Assembly (NCBI RefSeq): GCF_000835495.1
Contig: NW_015622546.1
Span: 2,606,883-2,670,882, forward strand
DNA: 64,000 nucleotides
Source of the DNA: Cladophialophora immunda
Taxonomy: Eukaryota > Ascomycota > Eurotiomycetes > Chaetothyriales > Herpotrichiellaceae
Reading direction: 5' to 3'
Part shown: piece by piece, positions 11,224-21,885 of the stretch
Position numbering within the stretch: the first letter of the stretch is position 1
How the letters are laid out: each line of letters opens with the position of its first letter
The notes under the pieces: generated by a model
The model's input: the letters and a program-made list of their open reading frames with translations, nothing else
Database searches by the model: none
Told to the model about the DNA's origin: nothing
Program-made: the position numbers and the translations under genes

Positions 11224-12426
11224 GTTGCTGCAAGCTGGGAGGCTTCAACTGTGTGGTCGGATGGGCAGGGGGTCGACTTGTCGAAGATATATGTTCACTG
11301 ACAGACTGGTCGTGTGCCCTCAGATGCTGGGAATGAGTGGGGAGATGATATCGATTATGAATGGAAGGAGGTCTGGCGACTTCAACCTCGAGGCGTATGA
11401 TCCCTATTGTATGTGTCGGCCAGAATCCGAATAGCCGTGGTTCCACCTCCCCATCTATTTCGTGGGGAGTTCATGCAGCGAGCCGCGCATATTGAAGTCC
11501 ACCTTGATTCCTCACACCGCTCTAATTGGCCAGGCCTTTGATTCTCGAGTGGGAAACAGGGCCTTTCCCCAACACCTGGTCGACTGTCGTTGCAGCTCTG
11601 ATTGGCTTCCTTCGCAGCACCGGCCAGGCTATGTAGAAACGGTTATCAGTGATGTACTCGGCACTAACCACAGCTCGATTAGCCTTGCAAGACACAAGTT
11701 TCGGAGATAGCGGTCCCCTCGCAACGGTGGGCGCTGGTCTGGTAAAGTCGCGAATGCTTCGGACTAGACCTTGAGAATTATTATTCAGATAAAGTTACAC
11801 GCACACCGACCGTCTCCGTTTAGGACCACTTCTTGGTGAATAGTGCAGTGCATACAATGCATCTTATTGACGAAACAGCTGCGTATCCGCCATTACACAG
11901 CGGAAACAAGGCAGTCCTGCCAGGGGAGGTCGGGTGAGAGTCTTGCGTGGTAGGCGCTGTCCACTATTGTCGTCAGCATCCAGTCTGTACTATAAGCAGC
12001 TTGGTCAAGGTTGGTTTCGAGCGGAAGTGGCATGATGTTTCTTGTCTCGGGCTCCTTGTTCTTTCCTCTGTAAAGCGATATTCGCGGCTTTGGTGGATAG
12101 GGAGACTTGTGAAGTAAAAGTAGGTTCCTATTCAGGGTATGTCATTGCATGGTATAACAGAGCAGAACGAGATATTACAAAATTGACCTCTTACGCAACC
12201 AGTCCCAGAAAGAGAGGAGGATAGTAGAGCGACGTGACGAGAGGAAGCAGAAACCGCGAACGTCTTCTGGTTCTTCGTGAGTGAGTGCCCTAGACCTATC
12301 TAGTGTCATTCTACATCTTCGGTTGCTTCGTACAAGCAGCCGGTCTCAAGAAGGTACGCGGCCTTGAAACTGATACAAAAAGATAGGAAGCCCGAGCACT
12401 AAGAACATACACATGTCCACTCCTCC
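11224..12426. other. Gene-free region upstream of the transporter
   Basis: No frame resembles a known protein. It contains the presumed transporter promoter, with TGGGGAG at 11338-11344 and an inverted-repeat pair further upstream. The distal part, toward the HET relic, shows nothing recognisable. Confidence 0.4.
11447..11469. promoter_or_regulatory. Inverted repeat CTCCCCA-N9-TGGGGAG, possible regulator site
   Basis: A perfect 7-bp inverted repeat with a 9-bp spacer lies about 225 bp upstream of the transporter start codon. G-rich cores of this sort are common targets of C2H2 fingers, and the same TGGGGAG word occurs twice in the PurE/QPRT promoter. Binding by the nearby C2H2 regulator is inference only. 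Confidence 0.35.
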
Positions 12427-14430
12427 TCACACTATCGTGATTGTAGACCACTGGCTTTCTGTATCTGGCGCCACAGACCCGTCTCCATGAGCATCAAGTC
12501 CAAACGTCTTTAGGTGTTCCGGATAGCTGACTACCAAATGTCCAATGCGTCCGTAGCTAATAGGGGCGGACTGTAGAGATTCGAGGACAAGAAAGACCGC
12601 CATATTGTCAGCAGGATGCTCTCCTGAATATTCCCGCTCCGTTTTTAAGCACAGGCAGTAAACCGCTCTCCCATCCCCGAACGCGTCCCCCAAAACATCG
12701 GGGGGACACGTAAACCTGAGTGCGACTGGCCCCAATTTCTAGCACAGGAGAATCAGCATTTTCAGCAGCAAAACAGGTAGCTCGAACAAGAAAACCCTGT
12801 AGTGTAATATGTCCTCCTGAAACTAGGTCCATGGAATCTGGTCTTGGGCACAGCATCTGTACATCTGATATTGATACTTGCAGACGCGTCGTCGTATCTA
12901 GTTCGTGTGGCCGCACCGGGCCCGTCAACAGAAACCCAAGAACCATGATGGCGCGCGGTATTCGGTGTCAATCCTTGCAGCCGGCTCGGACACGCGCCAG
13001 TCCAAATGTACCACGAGACGAGATCTCCATAATCCGGCAATGTACTCGTCACCAGCAGCATCGCGGAAGAGTTTTGCCAGTCCAGAGAATGCGATGAGTC
13101 CGTCGCCTGGCTTGGTCAAGGTATATTGCTGGACAAGGCCGTTCCATAAATTGAAAGCACCAAGTGAGACGACACCCCGACCCATTCCACTGGATTCCGA
13201 GCTCTCCCACAGAGGTTCAAAATTTTTTTGAGTGGTAAAATACAAAGGTATCCCCTTGAGGGAACGCTTCGCACTTGTGTTCTGTGAAGCATTCCCAGAA
13301 TACCTGTTCTCGGGCAAAGTGGATCACTCTTGGAGCAAGTAGCCGCTCCTGGAAGACCCACCCCCGTCTGTGAAGGGGCCCATCAAATATCTGACGATCT
13401 GAATAAGGGGTGTCATAGATGTAAAACTCTTTGGGTTCGGAGGTGGAAAATGCTGCTCTTACGATGTCTGGCCGTATGGCCCTTGGGTCCCGTGAACGAA
13501 AGAGTCCGCCTTCCGGGTCCGGGGAGGCTGACGCTGTAATGTTACAACGCGAGTTGGCATAGACAAGTCGCGTCTTCACTGACTCTCGTTCCCAGTCTTC
13601 CTGTAAGTCCTAGCAAAATACAGAGCGCGTCAATGCAGAGGTATTGTACCGAAAACCGTCTTGCGACCGCTCCCGCGTGTCTGAATGTTCGGGGGAGGTC
13701 TTGGATAGGGCTTTCCGTGATGGAATTGGTCGATATTCGACGTGAGAAGTACGATGCCGGGATTAGAACCCCATCGATAACTTCGTGTCATGTAAGAGAG
13801 CGGTAGGTCACCTCTTTCTAAGGGCGTAACAATGTTCCATTCGCTCGGCACCAATGTCGAGTAAGCGAGTAGGGTTCCATGACTTGCCGTCTGCCAGGCG
13901 CTTGCAACGTCCGTGGTTGGCTAGACAAGACAGGTACCAACTGTACACCAAACCCAGCGTCGAAGGGGATGATGTTTCAGGCTCCAGAGAAGGAGCTGGA
14001 AATGAAGCCCCGAATTCAACATCTAGAACGTATTAGCCCGAGTGAAAATAGTAGAGAAAGGCGAATAATAAAAAGGGCTGGAAAAAGAACACACCGTCCG
14101 TTGGAACTAGGAGGAATCCAATACATGCAGTGCTGTTCTGCACGGGATCTGATTATAGGATTTGCAGCCTCAACGGTGTTTCTTCCCCAACTCTTCTATA
14201 CACACAGTAAAGCATGGGGTTGCCGAAATATAGGTCCGGCACTCCAAGCGGCTTGTCTTTGCTCGTCAAATGTTTCCCACAAGGTGTGCAACAGACAAAA
14301 CGTCTCTGGGATACAGCCTTGTGAAAGTCTCCCGACGTTCTATGGTGGGGTCTCCAGGATTCAGCTAATGAAGAGTGTGAAAATCTCGCTGCAGGCATTG
14401 CAGAGCGTACTCAGGCGCACCATATCGGAC
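12427..14430 (-). pseudogene. HET-domain (heterokaryon incompatibility) gene relic with several frameshifts
   Basis: On the minus strand, successive blocks in the correct order match HET proteins: a leading LCNACSEIF, then TLWETFDEQRQAAWS, NPTRLLDIG, SYRWGSNPGIVLLT, the block LPRTFRHAGAVARRF, YLCIDALC, DWERESVKT, ANSRCNITASAS, RRGWVFQERLLAPRVIHF, EYRAPSW and a C-terminal GRIGHLVV block. They fall in different reading frames with single-base shifts, for example near 13862, near 13710, near 13605 (seven bases where six are expected), near 12942 and near 12700, and in-frame stops near the 5' end. One apparent intron (GTGTGT to TTCTAG, about 14094-14024) is still recognisable. HET proteins trigger incompatibility cell death; this copy cannot make a full protein as written. 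Assembly error cannot be excluded but so many shifts argue for decay. Confidence 0.85.
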
Positions 14431-14939
14431 TTATAGCCGGTGCGAAGTACAGATTTCGTGGGCGCAGTGAGGTTATGCGCCTTGATGCCACGCAGTATGA
14501 AACGACTTGAAGACAGAGAACAGAAATCCGACCACGTTTGAAGATTCTGACGTGACTAGGGCTGTCGCCCTTGGGAACAAGACTGAGAGATCGCCCCAGG
14601 TGCAAGGGAGGGGGGAATTTATCAAGTATACCTAGAACGAGGTACATAGCCACACTGCGAGCCCGGGGAGAACACAGGGCCGCATTAACCCAAAGCTGGA
14701 AGCAAGGTGAGCCGCGAGCGACGGCTGCGAACATAGGCTGTGAGATTTTCTAACCGCCTTATATATCTAGAAACCGCACATTCAGTTCCTCATTCTTCGT
14801 CGTGCCTTTGCAGATTCGACAGACATATCGCTGAATTCATTTCGGTTGAGGCACATTGTTTTGCCTCCTCCCCCTTCGCTGAAAAAGCCGTCGACCATAG
14901 TAATCATTTTTTTTTTTTTTAAATTCTCAGAAGATGCCG
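14431..14939. other. Region between HET relic and MsrB gene
   Basis: Apart from a poly-T stretch near 14908-14921, just beyond the MsrB stop codon, I see no structure or coding sequence here. Confidence 0.35.
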
Positions 14940-15664
14940 TTATTTCGCCTCCCCATTCCCTTCCTTTGCAGACGTCTCATCCTCCTTGTCGTGGAACTTC
15001 AAACTGATACTATTCACGCAATGCCTCTCGTCCGTCGGCGTCGGGTAGCCCTCACCCTTGAAGACGTGTCCCAAGTGCCCGCCGCAGTTCGAGCAGACGA
15101 TCTCGGTCCGCTCCATGCCGAAGCTGCTGTCCGTGTGCCGTGTCACGGCGCCGGGGATGCTGTCAAAGTACGCGGGCCAGCCGCAGCCGGACTTGAACTT
15201 GTGGTTGGCCTTGTAGAGGGGCGCATTGCAGGCGGCGCAGGTGTAGACGCCCTGGTCGGGCATGTGCTTGTCGTATTCGCCCGTGAAGGGGGCTTCGGTG
15301 CCCTTTTCGCGAAGGATGCGGAATTGTTCTGCAATCAGTCAACTGTCAGAGGAAAGCTCAATACGCCAATTGGTTCCAATGGGGTGGGTGACGGATGGAT
15401 CTCTGCTTGGGACGTACCTTTGTTCAGCACGGTCCTCCACTCATCATTTGATCTTGTGTCCGGATAGGTCATCTTGGCTGAAGCCGGAGTCGAGGTTCCG
15501 AATAGAGCGCTCAAGAAAGGGATTGAGGACATAGACTTGGGGACAGCGGCGCGATGGGTTTGCGAGAGACGATTACCCCGCAGCGGTTGTTGGAATCGAA
15601 ATGCGGTTGCGTTGCCGAACGTGTAGAGTCTGCGGACGATGCTAGGGAACGATGGGAAGCGCAT
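14940..15664 (-). CDS. MXR2: Peptide-methionine (R)-S-oxide reductase MsrB, 211 aa, two exons
   Basis: MsrB enzymes reduce the R form of methionine sulfoxide in proteins, using thioredoxin. Exons 15664-15418 and 15328-14940 join in frame. The mature domain starts at TYPDTRSNDEW and holds the zinc-binding CAAC and CSNCGGHLGHVF pairs, the substrate block SGCGWPAYFDS and the catalytic cysteine in ERHCVNSISL. The N terminus MRFPSFPSIVRRLYTF is basic and free of acidic residues, consistent with mitochondrial import; an inner ATG at 15532 (MSSIPFLSALF) and the ATG before TYPDT could give shorter forms. The frame stays open further upstream to about 15889 without an ATG in better context. Downstream is a T-rich 3' flank. 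Confidence 0.93.
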
Positions 15665-16024
15665 CAAGAGACACTCCCTGAGACGATGGATGATATATAG
15701 TCCTTGTTGAACTCGGTAATGGGGAGGAGGGGAAAGGACGAAACTGACAAAATGCGTATTTGAGATCCAAGCGAGCCTGCGCCTCACGACCTCCAACGCG
15801 CCAGCCAGCGTCGATGATGCAATCGAAGCCTCTCGGACATGGCGATTGGTTGAAGCAGCGTAATAGCGGGGCAATGATTGTGGAATCATTTAGTGCGGCG
15901 AGGCTGAGGCATGCAGCCTCGGCAGCTATGATTTGGAATTCCTGTTCGACCGCTGCCTCGAGATCTAACAAAGTCTAGCACACATTCCATATGGTTCTTC
16001 ACATGGAGCAGAGACGCCTTTCGA
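15665..16024. other. Spacer between MsrB start and CUE/Smr gene end
   Basis: This should be the MsrB promoter together with the 3' flank of the next minus-strand gene. The MsrB frame is open through part of it, but it does not look coding. Confidence 0.35.
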
Positions 16025-17658
16025 TCATCGACGGCTCTTACCCGTCACTGTCAACTCACCGTGGCCTATCTCGACTTTCCATCCTTCCCTCATAAGTATC
16101 TTACTCACCGCTGGCCCTATCCGCGGAGCCCGATTCTTGCTATGAGTTCCCAAGCCAGTCACTATCTTGAATCCGGCTCTGGCAGGTCCGCTACCGCCAG
16201 GAGCATATTTGGCATCGCCCAAGCTATCCCACCAGCTCTGTGTTTTCGCACTGGCAATTCGGACTGCATCCTGGACAGTCACACCGTGGAGATCGAGAAC
16301 GTTTGACGAGGACTGTTTAGCCACGAGCATGTCTGCCTCCGCAGCTTTAGCTTCCTTCGCAGCTCTGACGCGTTCTCGTCCAATCTCAGAGTAATGTGCT
16401 GCGACTCCTCCATAAAGACGATCGGATTTGCTTCGTCTGTAGGCAGCAGCGGCTTGATCAAAACTTTGGCCTGCAGCCATCCGAATGCTAGCCGCCGAAG
16501 CTCGATAAGGGCCTCTCGTTATGCCTGGCGTTGCAATCGCAGGGGTCTCAGGGGCTTCACCTTCCCTGAGGTCCAGAGGGGCGTACTGAGCCGCATCGTG
16601 CAACCGCCCCGACGTTGGTGCGTTCTCGGATACTGACATGGCTTCCAACAGCTCCTGCGCTGCAGACGGTATGTTTCGGGCTAACCTCAGTAGACCGTAC
16701 ATTTGCGGCTTCGGTACATGTTCAAATTGGCTCTGGAATTCGGCAATCTGAAGATCGAGAAGAGGATCGACTTCTACCAACTTACTGTATGACGTCCCTT
16801 CTCGTATTGCTAGAGCACGAATGGTAGATGCCAGTCGCGCACCGTTGGAATGGTATATCGACCGCACTACTTGGGGTTGGAGCTTAGTCCTAGAACAAAT
16901 GAAGTCGACATCTTCAGACATCGTAGCCCAGATGTTAGTCGGAGTTGACTCTGATTCGTAAGGCGAGGAGGAAGCTGAGCTCGCGCGCGAAGACTCATTT
17001 GTCCGATGTTTGCGTTTCTTCCTCCCTTTTCTCTGGGCGAGGGCATCTTCTGCGAACCCATCTACACCTTTCAAAATAGGCACATCTTCTTGTTCTTCTT
17101 CCAGCTCTTGGTTAAGGAAGGAGAGGTTGAGAAGCTCGTCGACGGCTTTGTCGAGTGATCCTGCATGGCTTTCCAGAACACTGCCCAGCTCACGCTTGGG
17201 TATGCCGGGGAAAACGTGCTGCAGCCAAGCAGTTTTCTTCTCGGTCGAGGAGTTGTTGTCCAGATCCTGTCCCAGGCCGTCCGAGTCGTTCCACCGCAAG
17301 TCGGAGACACCGGTGGTGATGCTCGTGACGTCGTTTGAGAAGGTATCTTCGGGGCACGACCTAGACGTGTCGGTTGCTTCTCTGAGGTGCGCAGGAGCTC
17401 CTGTACCTGAAGGATCAAATTCTGCATCCTCCTGTTCTATGGCACCGGCCTTCAGGCTATCAAGGACCGCCGTCAAGGCGGCTCTGTCCTGGGGCAGCTG
17501 GTACTCGGACGCGATCGCGTAGAAAAGGGCATCGTCTAGCGGAGGACAATATTGAACTCGGAGAGTCTGGCCAAAGGTCAGCACAAATACCCAGGCAAGA
17601 CGGGGATGGATTGTGTTCATACCTCTATCTGCGCAGGTGAAATTTCCGCGTCGCCCAT
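16025..17658 (-). CDS. CUE2: CUE, DUF1771 and Smr domain protein, Cue2-like endonuclease, 525 aa
   Basis: Exon 1 is only 36 nt (17658-17623, MGDAEISPAQIE), exon 2 runs 17566-16025. After an N-terminal segment the protein has a CUE-type ubiquitin-binding region (FPGIPKRELGSVLESHAGSL, with the trailing DKAVDELLNLSF), an acidic and basic linker, a helical DUF1771-type block (GRERVRAAKEAKAAEADM) and a C-terminal Smr domain with LDLHGVTVQDA and GLGTHSKNRAPRIGPAV. Yeast Cue2 uses this domain set to cut mRNA on collided ribosomes in no-go decay; the LDLH and H-S pair correspond to the nuclease residues. It is likely cytosolic and ribosome-associated. The exon 1 ATG is favoured because the second exon alone would begin in intron sequence (GTATGA donor, CTGACC branch). 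Confidence 0.88.
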
Positions 17659-18280
17659 TTTGATATCCTTACGTTGATCATGTTGGGTTTGGAGGGGCTA
17701 GTCTGGGATTTCTAGGGCAATCTGGTGCTTGAAGAGCAAACAGTTGGTGAGGCAGTTGAAAGGGCATTATAAGATACATGGTTGAGAGTGTCGCAAGAGT
17801 AGGGAGAGGGGGAACCTGCGGCCTAGGTGGTGATGCAACTCATTCTGAAAGTGTCACAGAGTGTCTCCACGCGGAGAATGTTGAGGCTGAGGGAGAGGGG
17901 TCTTGGTATTTCGGTGGCTGCCCGCAGTTACTTCGCTGCACTGCTACCTAAGCCTCACTAGCCTTTGTAGCCGCTAAACAAGGACCTAATGAGTCTCCCC
18001 GAACCGAATGACCAGCCCATACACCCCCCGAGCCTAGAGAGCCCAATAGGGCTGGTCGAAGCGCTCCCTTATTATTACTTGGGACCTCCCCGACATATGG
18101 AGTACAAGTAGACTTGTCCAACAATATCTCCACAGTTATTCGTAGCTTCACAGCCTTACTCTCGCCGAGACAACTGAGGCACAATTACTATGTACTGGCT
18201 CTCCCTACCATCTCTCTTGTACAAAAACCTTCCCACTATGACCAAATACTGAACATCTGCTAGCATGGTGATTGGTGCCC
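17659..18280. other. Region between CUE/Smr and phospholipase genes
   Basis: It contains the CUE/Smr promoter and the 3' flank of the phospholipase gene. Nothing else is recognisable. Confidence 0.35.
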
Positions 18281-20419
18281 TCAATCCCATCCATGAGTCC
18301 GGTTCCACTCTGCATAGCTCATGCTAGGGTCTAGAATCAGGCTCGGATCGAGAACGGGGACATTGGCCTCGTCTGCGTAGGTCCCGTCCCAACAATACTG
18401 CTGCATGCAGGACTCGCACTGCGCCGGGCGGGATTTGCCCAACTTGCTCAGGGATCGGTCAATGGCTGCGCAACCGATACACTGGGCGACTTGCGCATCG
18501 AGGGTCCCGTTTCCCTGCGTCACGATGTCCATGGAATTGACCAGGATCTCCTGCATCTGCACCGGCGTGAACTGGTTCTTGAACCATGTATAGTTTGTAT
18601 ATGCGCTGTACGGGGCACCGGCGAGGTACATGACGATTGGGCTCGAGAGGTCGCGTGTCGTAGTGTACTCGGTGTTGCAGCCGAAAAAGACAGGTTTCAG
18701 GGTGTAGTTTCGCTTCAGGAAGGTTGCCGGCGGAGGGATCTCTGGGAACGGAAGACTGTATCGACGTGCTTGAATATAACTGTTGTAGATGTTTGTCCCG
18801 TTGTTCCACTGGAAGGGAGCTTGATCGCCATTATTGTCCCAAGCAATACTAGAAAGGAGAAGTCAGAACACCGCAAGAGACAACCCGCGAGTAGGATACA
18901 TCGAAACCGATTGCTTACATGAAATCAGATTGCCGAGCGGGCTGAATCAAGGGCCAGAATGGAAGGGCTTGTCCATCTTCTGATCCATCAGCCAGGGAGA
19001 GGCTAGGTGGTTCTGTGCCTTTCACACCCCCTCTATATGGCAGGCCGGCGAAAGGATTCGGAAGCGTGGCATACATGGTGTCGGTGAAGGACAAGTTGAG
19101 GTCTTGTTCAAAGGCCTCGACCAAGCCGTTGACCTCAGCGGCAGGGAAAATAACGTCGCGTTTTCCCAGAGAATGGGCGGTGGTAAGTGACCGTTTCGGA
19201 AACTGCGCGAGTGTCCCATTGGATTTTGCGCCTATATACCAGAAGTTGAATGCCCCGGCTGCCAGGCTAAGAATGAAACTAATCAATGTGTTAGAGCAAC
19301 CACGAAGCAATAATATGTGCCACTCACCTGGCTCTATCGTAGCCCCTCACACATGCGGAACTGTTGGTCACGGTACCATTTCGAAGCTCAGTACCCATGA
19401 ACTCCATGGGTGTGAACCCAGTGGCGAGACCAGCGGAACCGGTGGAGGAACCGTACTCAAATGGGGTCAGTTCGAACTAGTATAATGTCATTAGCCGTGT
19501 TTCTGTTTGCGAAAGAGACAGCTTGGAATGTGGCATACTATGCTGCTGTTTGAGTAGGGGACTTCCACGCCATAGAATTTGACGTCGTCATCAGTCAGCC
19601 GAACAGCTTGGAAGATGGGCATTGGCATCGAGAAGTTCTGGAAGTTGCTCAGGTCCCGGACTCCGGAGAGCGTGACATTGATGCCGCCGTGTGGCGGAGG
19701 CGTAAACTCGTATGCGAAAGCTCGGCCAAGATAGTCGGCCACGCTCACATTGAACCCTGCCGCCTGCTTGATCGCGACATCGGTGAAGAGGGAAGTGGCA
19801 TTTGCCGCGTAGATGGAGTTGTTGGGCGGATTGATCAAGCGGTCGATATCTGGGCGCCAGTCGGCAACCAGATCGTTAATCGAAGGAAAATTGTACGTCG
19901 CCAGAGACATGGTAGGCCACGCTCCACCAGACAACCCTGCAACATATGTCATACTCTGGAGGAGTCCCCCGGTGCGTTGGTCAATTGCGTCCGGGAAGCG
20001 GGCGTCAAAGGCGCGCAAGACTCCTACGCCAGTGTTTGCTGACAACCAACCGCCTCCACTGATGGCCATTGAAATTACTGGGACGCCTGAGTTGTTGTGG
20101 CTTTTCATTGCATTGACCAGCGCAGGGACATCGAGGCCGGTGATGTTGACCCTCTGGAGATATGCACTAAAGGCGTCCAACACAACGGATTTGCGTCCTC
20201 GAACCCAAGCTTCCTCTTGAAAAGACAACCCTTTGGCTGGGCGAATCCATTGCTGGCCGTCGGGACAGTCCACATACACAGGGGCATTGCTCTCATAGCT
20301 GATTGGCGTTCCTCCATTGACCATACCTGGGAGTGTATCAGCATGCAAGACACTTTGATCAAGCAAGTAGTCTTACATAGGAAGAGGAGAGAGGAACTGA
20401 ACCATGGGCGTAGCTTCAT
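18281..20419 (-). CDS. Secreted lysophospholipase / phospholipase B, 635 aa, five exons
   Basis: Minus-strand exons 20419-20377, 20326-19539, 19476-19328, 19278-18919 and 18848-18281 keep frame. The protein begins with a signal-like MKLRPWFSSSLLFLC, the first exon ending within it. The phospholipase B catalytic domain shows the oxyanion block ISGGGW at 103-108, the nucleophile motif GLSGGAW at 145-151 (serine present; alanine where serine is usual before tryptophan) and the acidic part LADGSEDGQALPFWPL. Many N-glycosylation sequons (NNS, NAT, NVT, NFS, NGT) and paired cysteines toward the C terminus (CIGC, CESCMQQYC) fit an extracellular enzyme. No GPI-attachment tail is visible. Such enzymes release fatty acids from phospholipids and lysophospholipids for nutrient uptake. 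Confidence 0.94.
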
Positions 20420-21885
20420 TCTCGTTCTCTATATCAGGCACAAAATGTGAAGACTTGCGTGAAAAACAACGCGACTGGACTTGGTTCATAGAAATTTCTT
20501 GAACCTGAAGTTGATGCAAGAAGTGGACAGGTCTCCAAGACACAAATTGGCATATATATATATAACACTGCCATCGTCTAATCAGGTAGATCGCCCGAGG
20601 TCGTCTCATTCACGAGGCAAATGAGGGCAGTGTCGTAAAATCCTGGCAAGAGAGACAAGCAATGGGTCGTAAAACTTGGCACAGAAGAACTTAACCCAGA
20701 GCATAGAGCAAGTGGTAGATGCAGTCCACTGCTCGCAGCTTTTGGACAAACAGACCCATATGGCAGCCCGATCTTCGCTCACTCGTGAATAGTTCCAGAT
20801 GAAGGCCCACGGTGGCAACGTTCGTTGTATACACCCGATCGGAAGTAGCCGCTTGGGGGGGGGATCGACTGGCTGATCTTCAATTGGGGAAGAAGGGCAC
20901 GCCGTGCATCAAGGGGTCGGCGGCCTTGCAGGTCTCGCGCAGCCAATTACCATATTTGCCCTTTCGATCCAACAAGTCAATTCCACGAGGTGCAGCGCGG
21001 GCGATCCGGCCAAAGCCATTGAGCCGTGCCGCAGATCGGCGCTGGTGCAGGAACAACGATCATGTCCATGAGAAGGCTCGAAATTCCTGGGCAGAGCTTA
21101 ACCTGACGAGAATGTCAAACAAGGTGGTAGTATGTAAGGTAGTGTCACGGTTGAGAAAGGCAAGCCTGAAAGACACAAAAATGCGTGATATTGTCAGCGG
21201 GGTAGAATACGGAGCAGAGTGCGAAGAACTCATCCTGCCCGTGGAGTTATACGGAGCTACGTGTTGAAGTCTCGCCTATACGTAAAAGGAAAGAAAGGGC
21301 ATCAGCCGGCCGGGAACTGATCCGATTCAAATCCCGGTATCGACGTCGTCGGCTCCGCTTTTCGACTCCTCAGCCTCGCCGAAGTACAGGGCTCAGGGGG
21401 TTTGGGGGGCGAGTACGAGGTACTCACTACCTTGTGGAGTCCCATTCCTCCACACAGGCATCATTCAGCATTCGCGTGTAGACAACGGCCCAAGCCATTC
21501 TCCAGACTTGCTGAGCTGCCGCCAGTGAGACTCTCATCGGATGTGATGTGCGTGCGCTTGAAGCTTACGGGTTGTCTGAACGCGGCTCTCGACTCCATCT
21601 CCACCTTTATCCCTCTAACAATTTGTCCCGGAAAACTGGCCAACGAGCACGGCTAGCGAGAAAGGGAAACAATGCGGAGGATCGCAAATCTCAACACTCA
21701 TCTGTATGTCATTATGTTATGTTCTTCCATCTGGATGGATAGCCTCAATAATCTTATCCCTATCCCGCCTTTCCCGCCCGCTGATAGCGCAGCCGCACGG
21801 GAGTCTGCACGAGTATACCAGTTCCGTCTAAAACCGTTGGCTCGCACAAGTAGGTGTGGCCAGTACGCCCGCCGTCGAGGCTAGA
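20420..21885. other. 1.5-kb gene-free region
   Basis: It lies upstream of phospholipase B and downstream of the monooxygenase. A short alternating TA tract near 20555-20566 may be a TATA-rich promoter part. A 151-codon frame at 20812-21267 has no recognisable content, so I do not call a gene. Confidence 0.35.

Noticed and set aside
20812..21267. 151-codon plus-strand frame
   Set aside because: No motif, no intron context and average composition; it looks like chance open sequence.
21300..21360. TTCAAAT-containing segment resembling a tRNA T arm
   Set aside because: The flanking bases do not pair as a T stem and no D or acceptor stem can be drawn.
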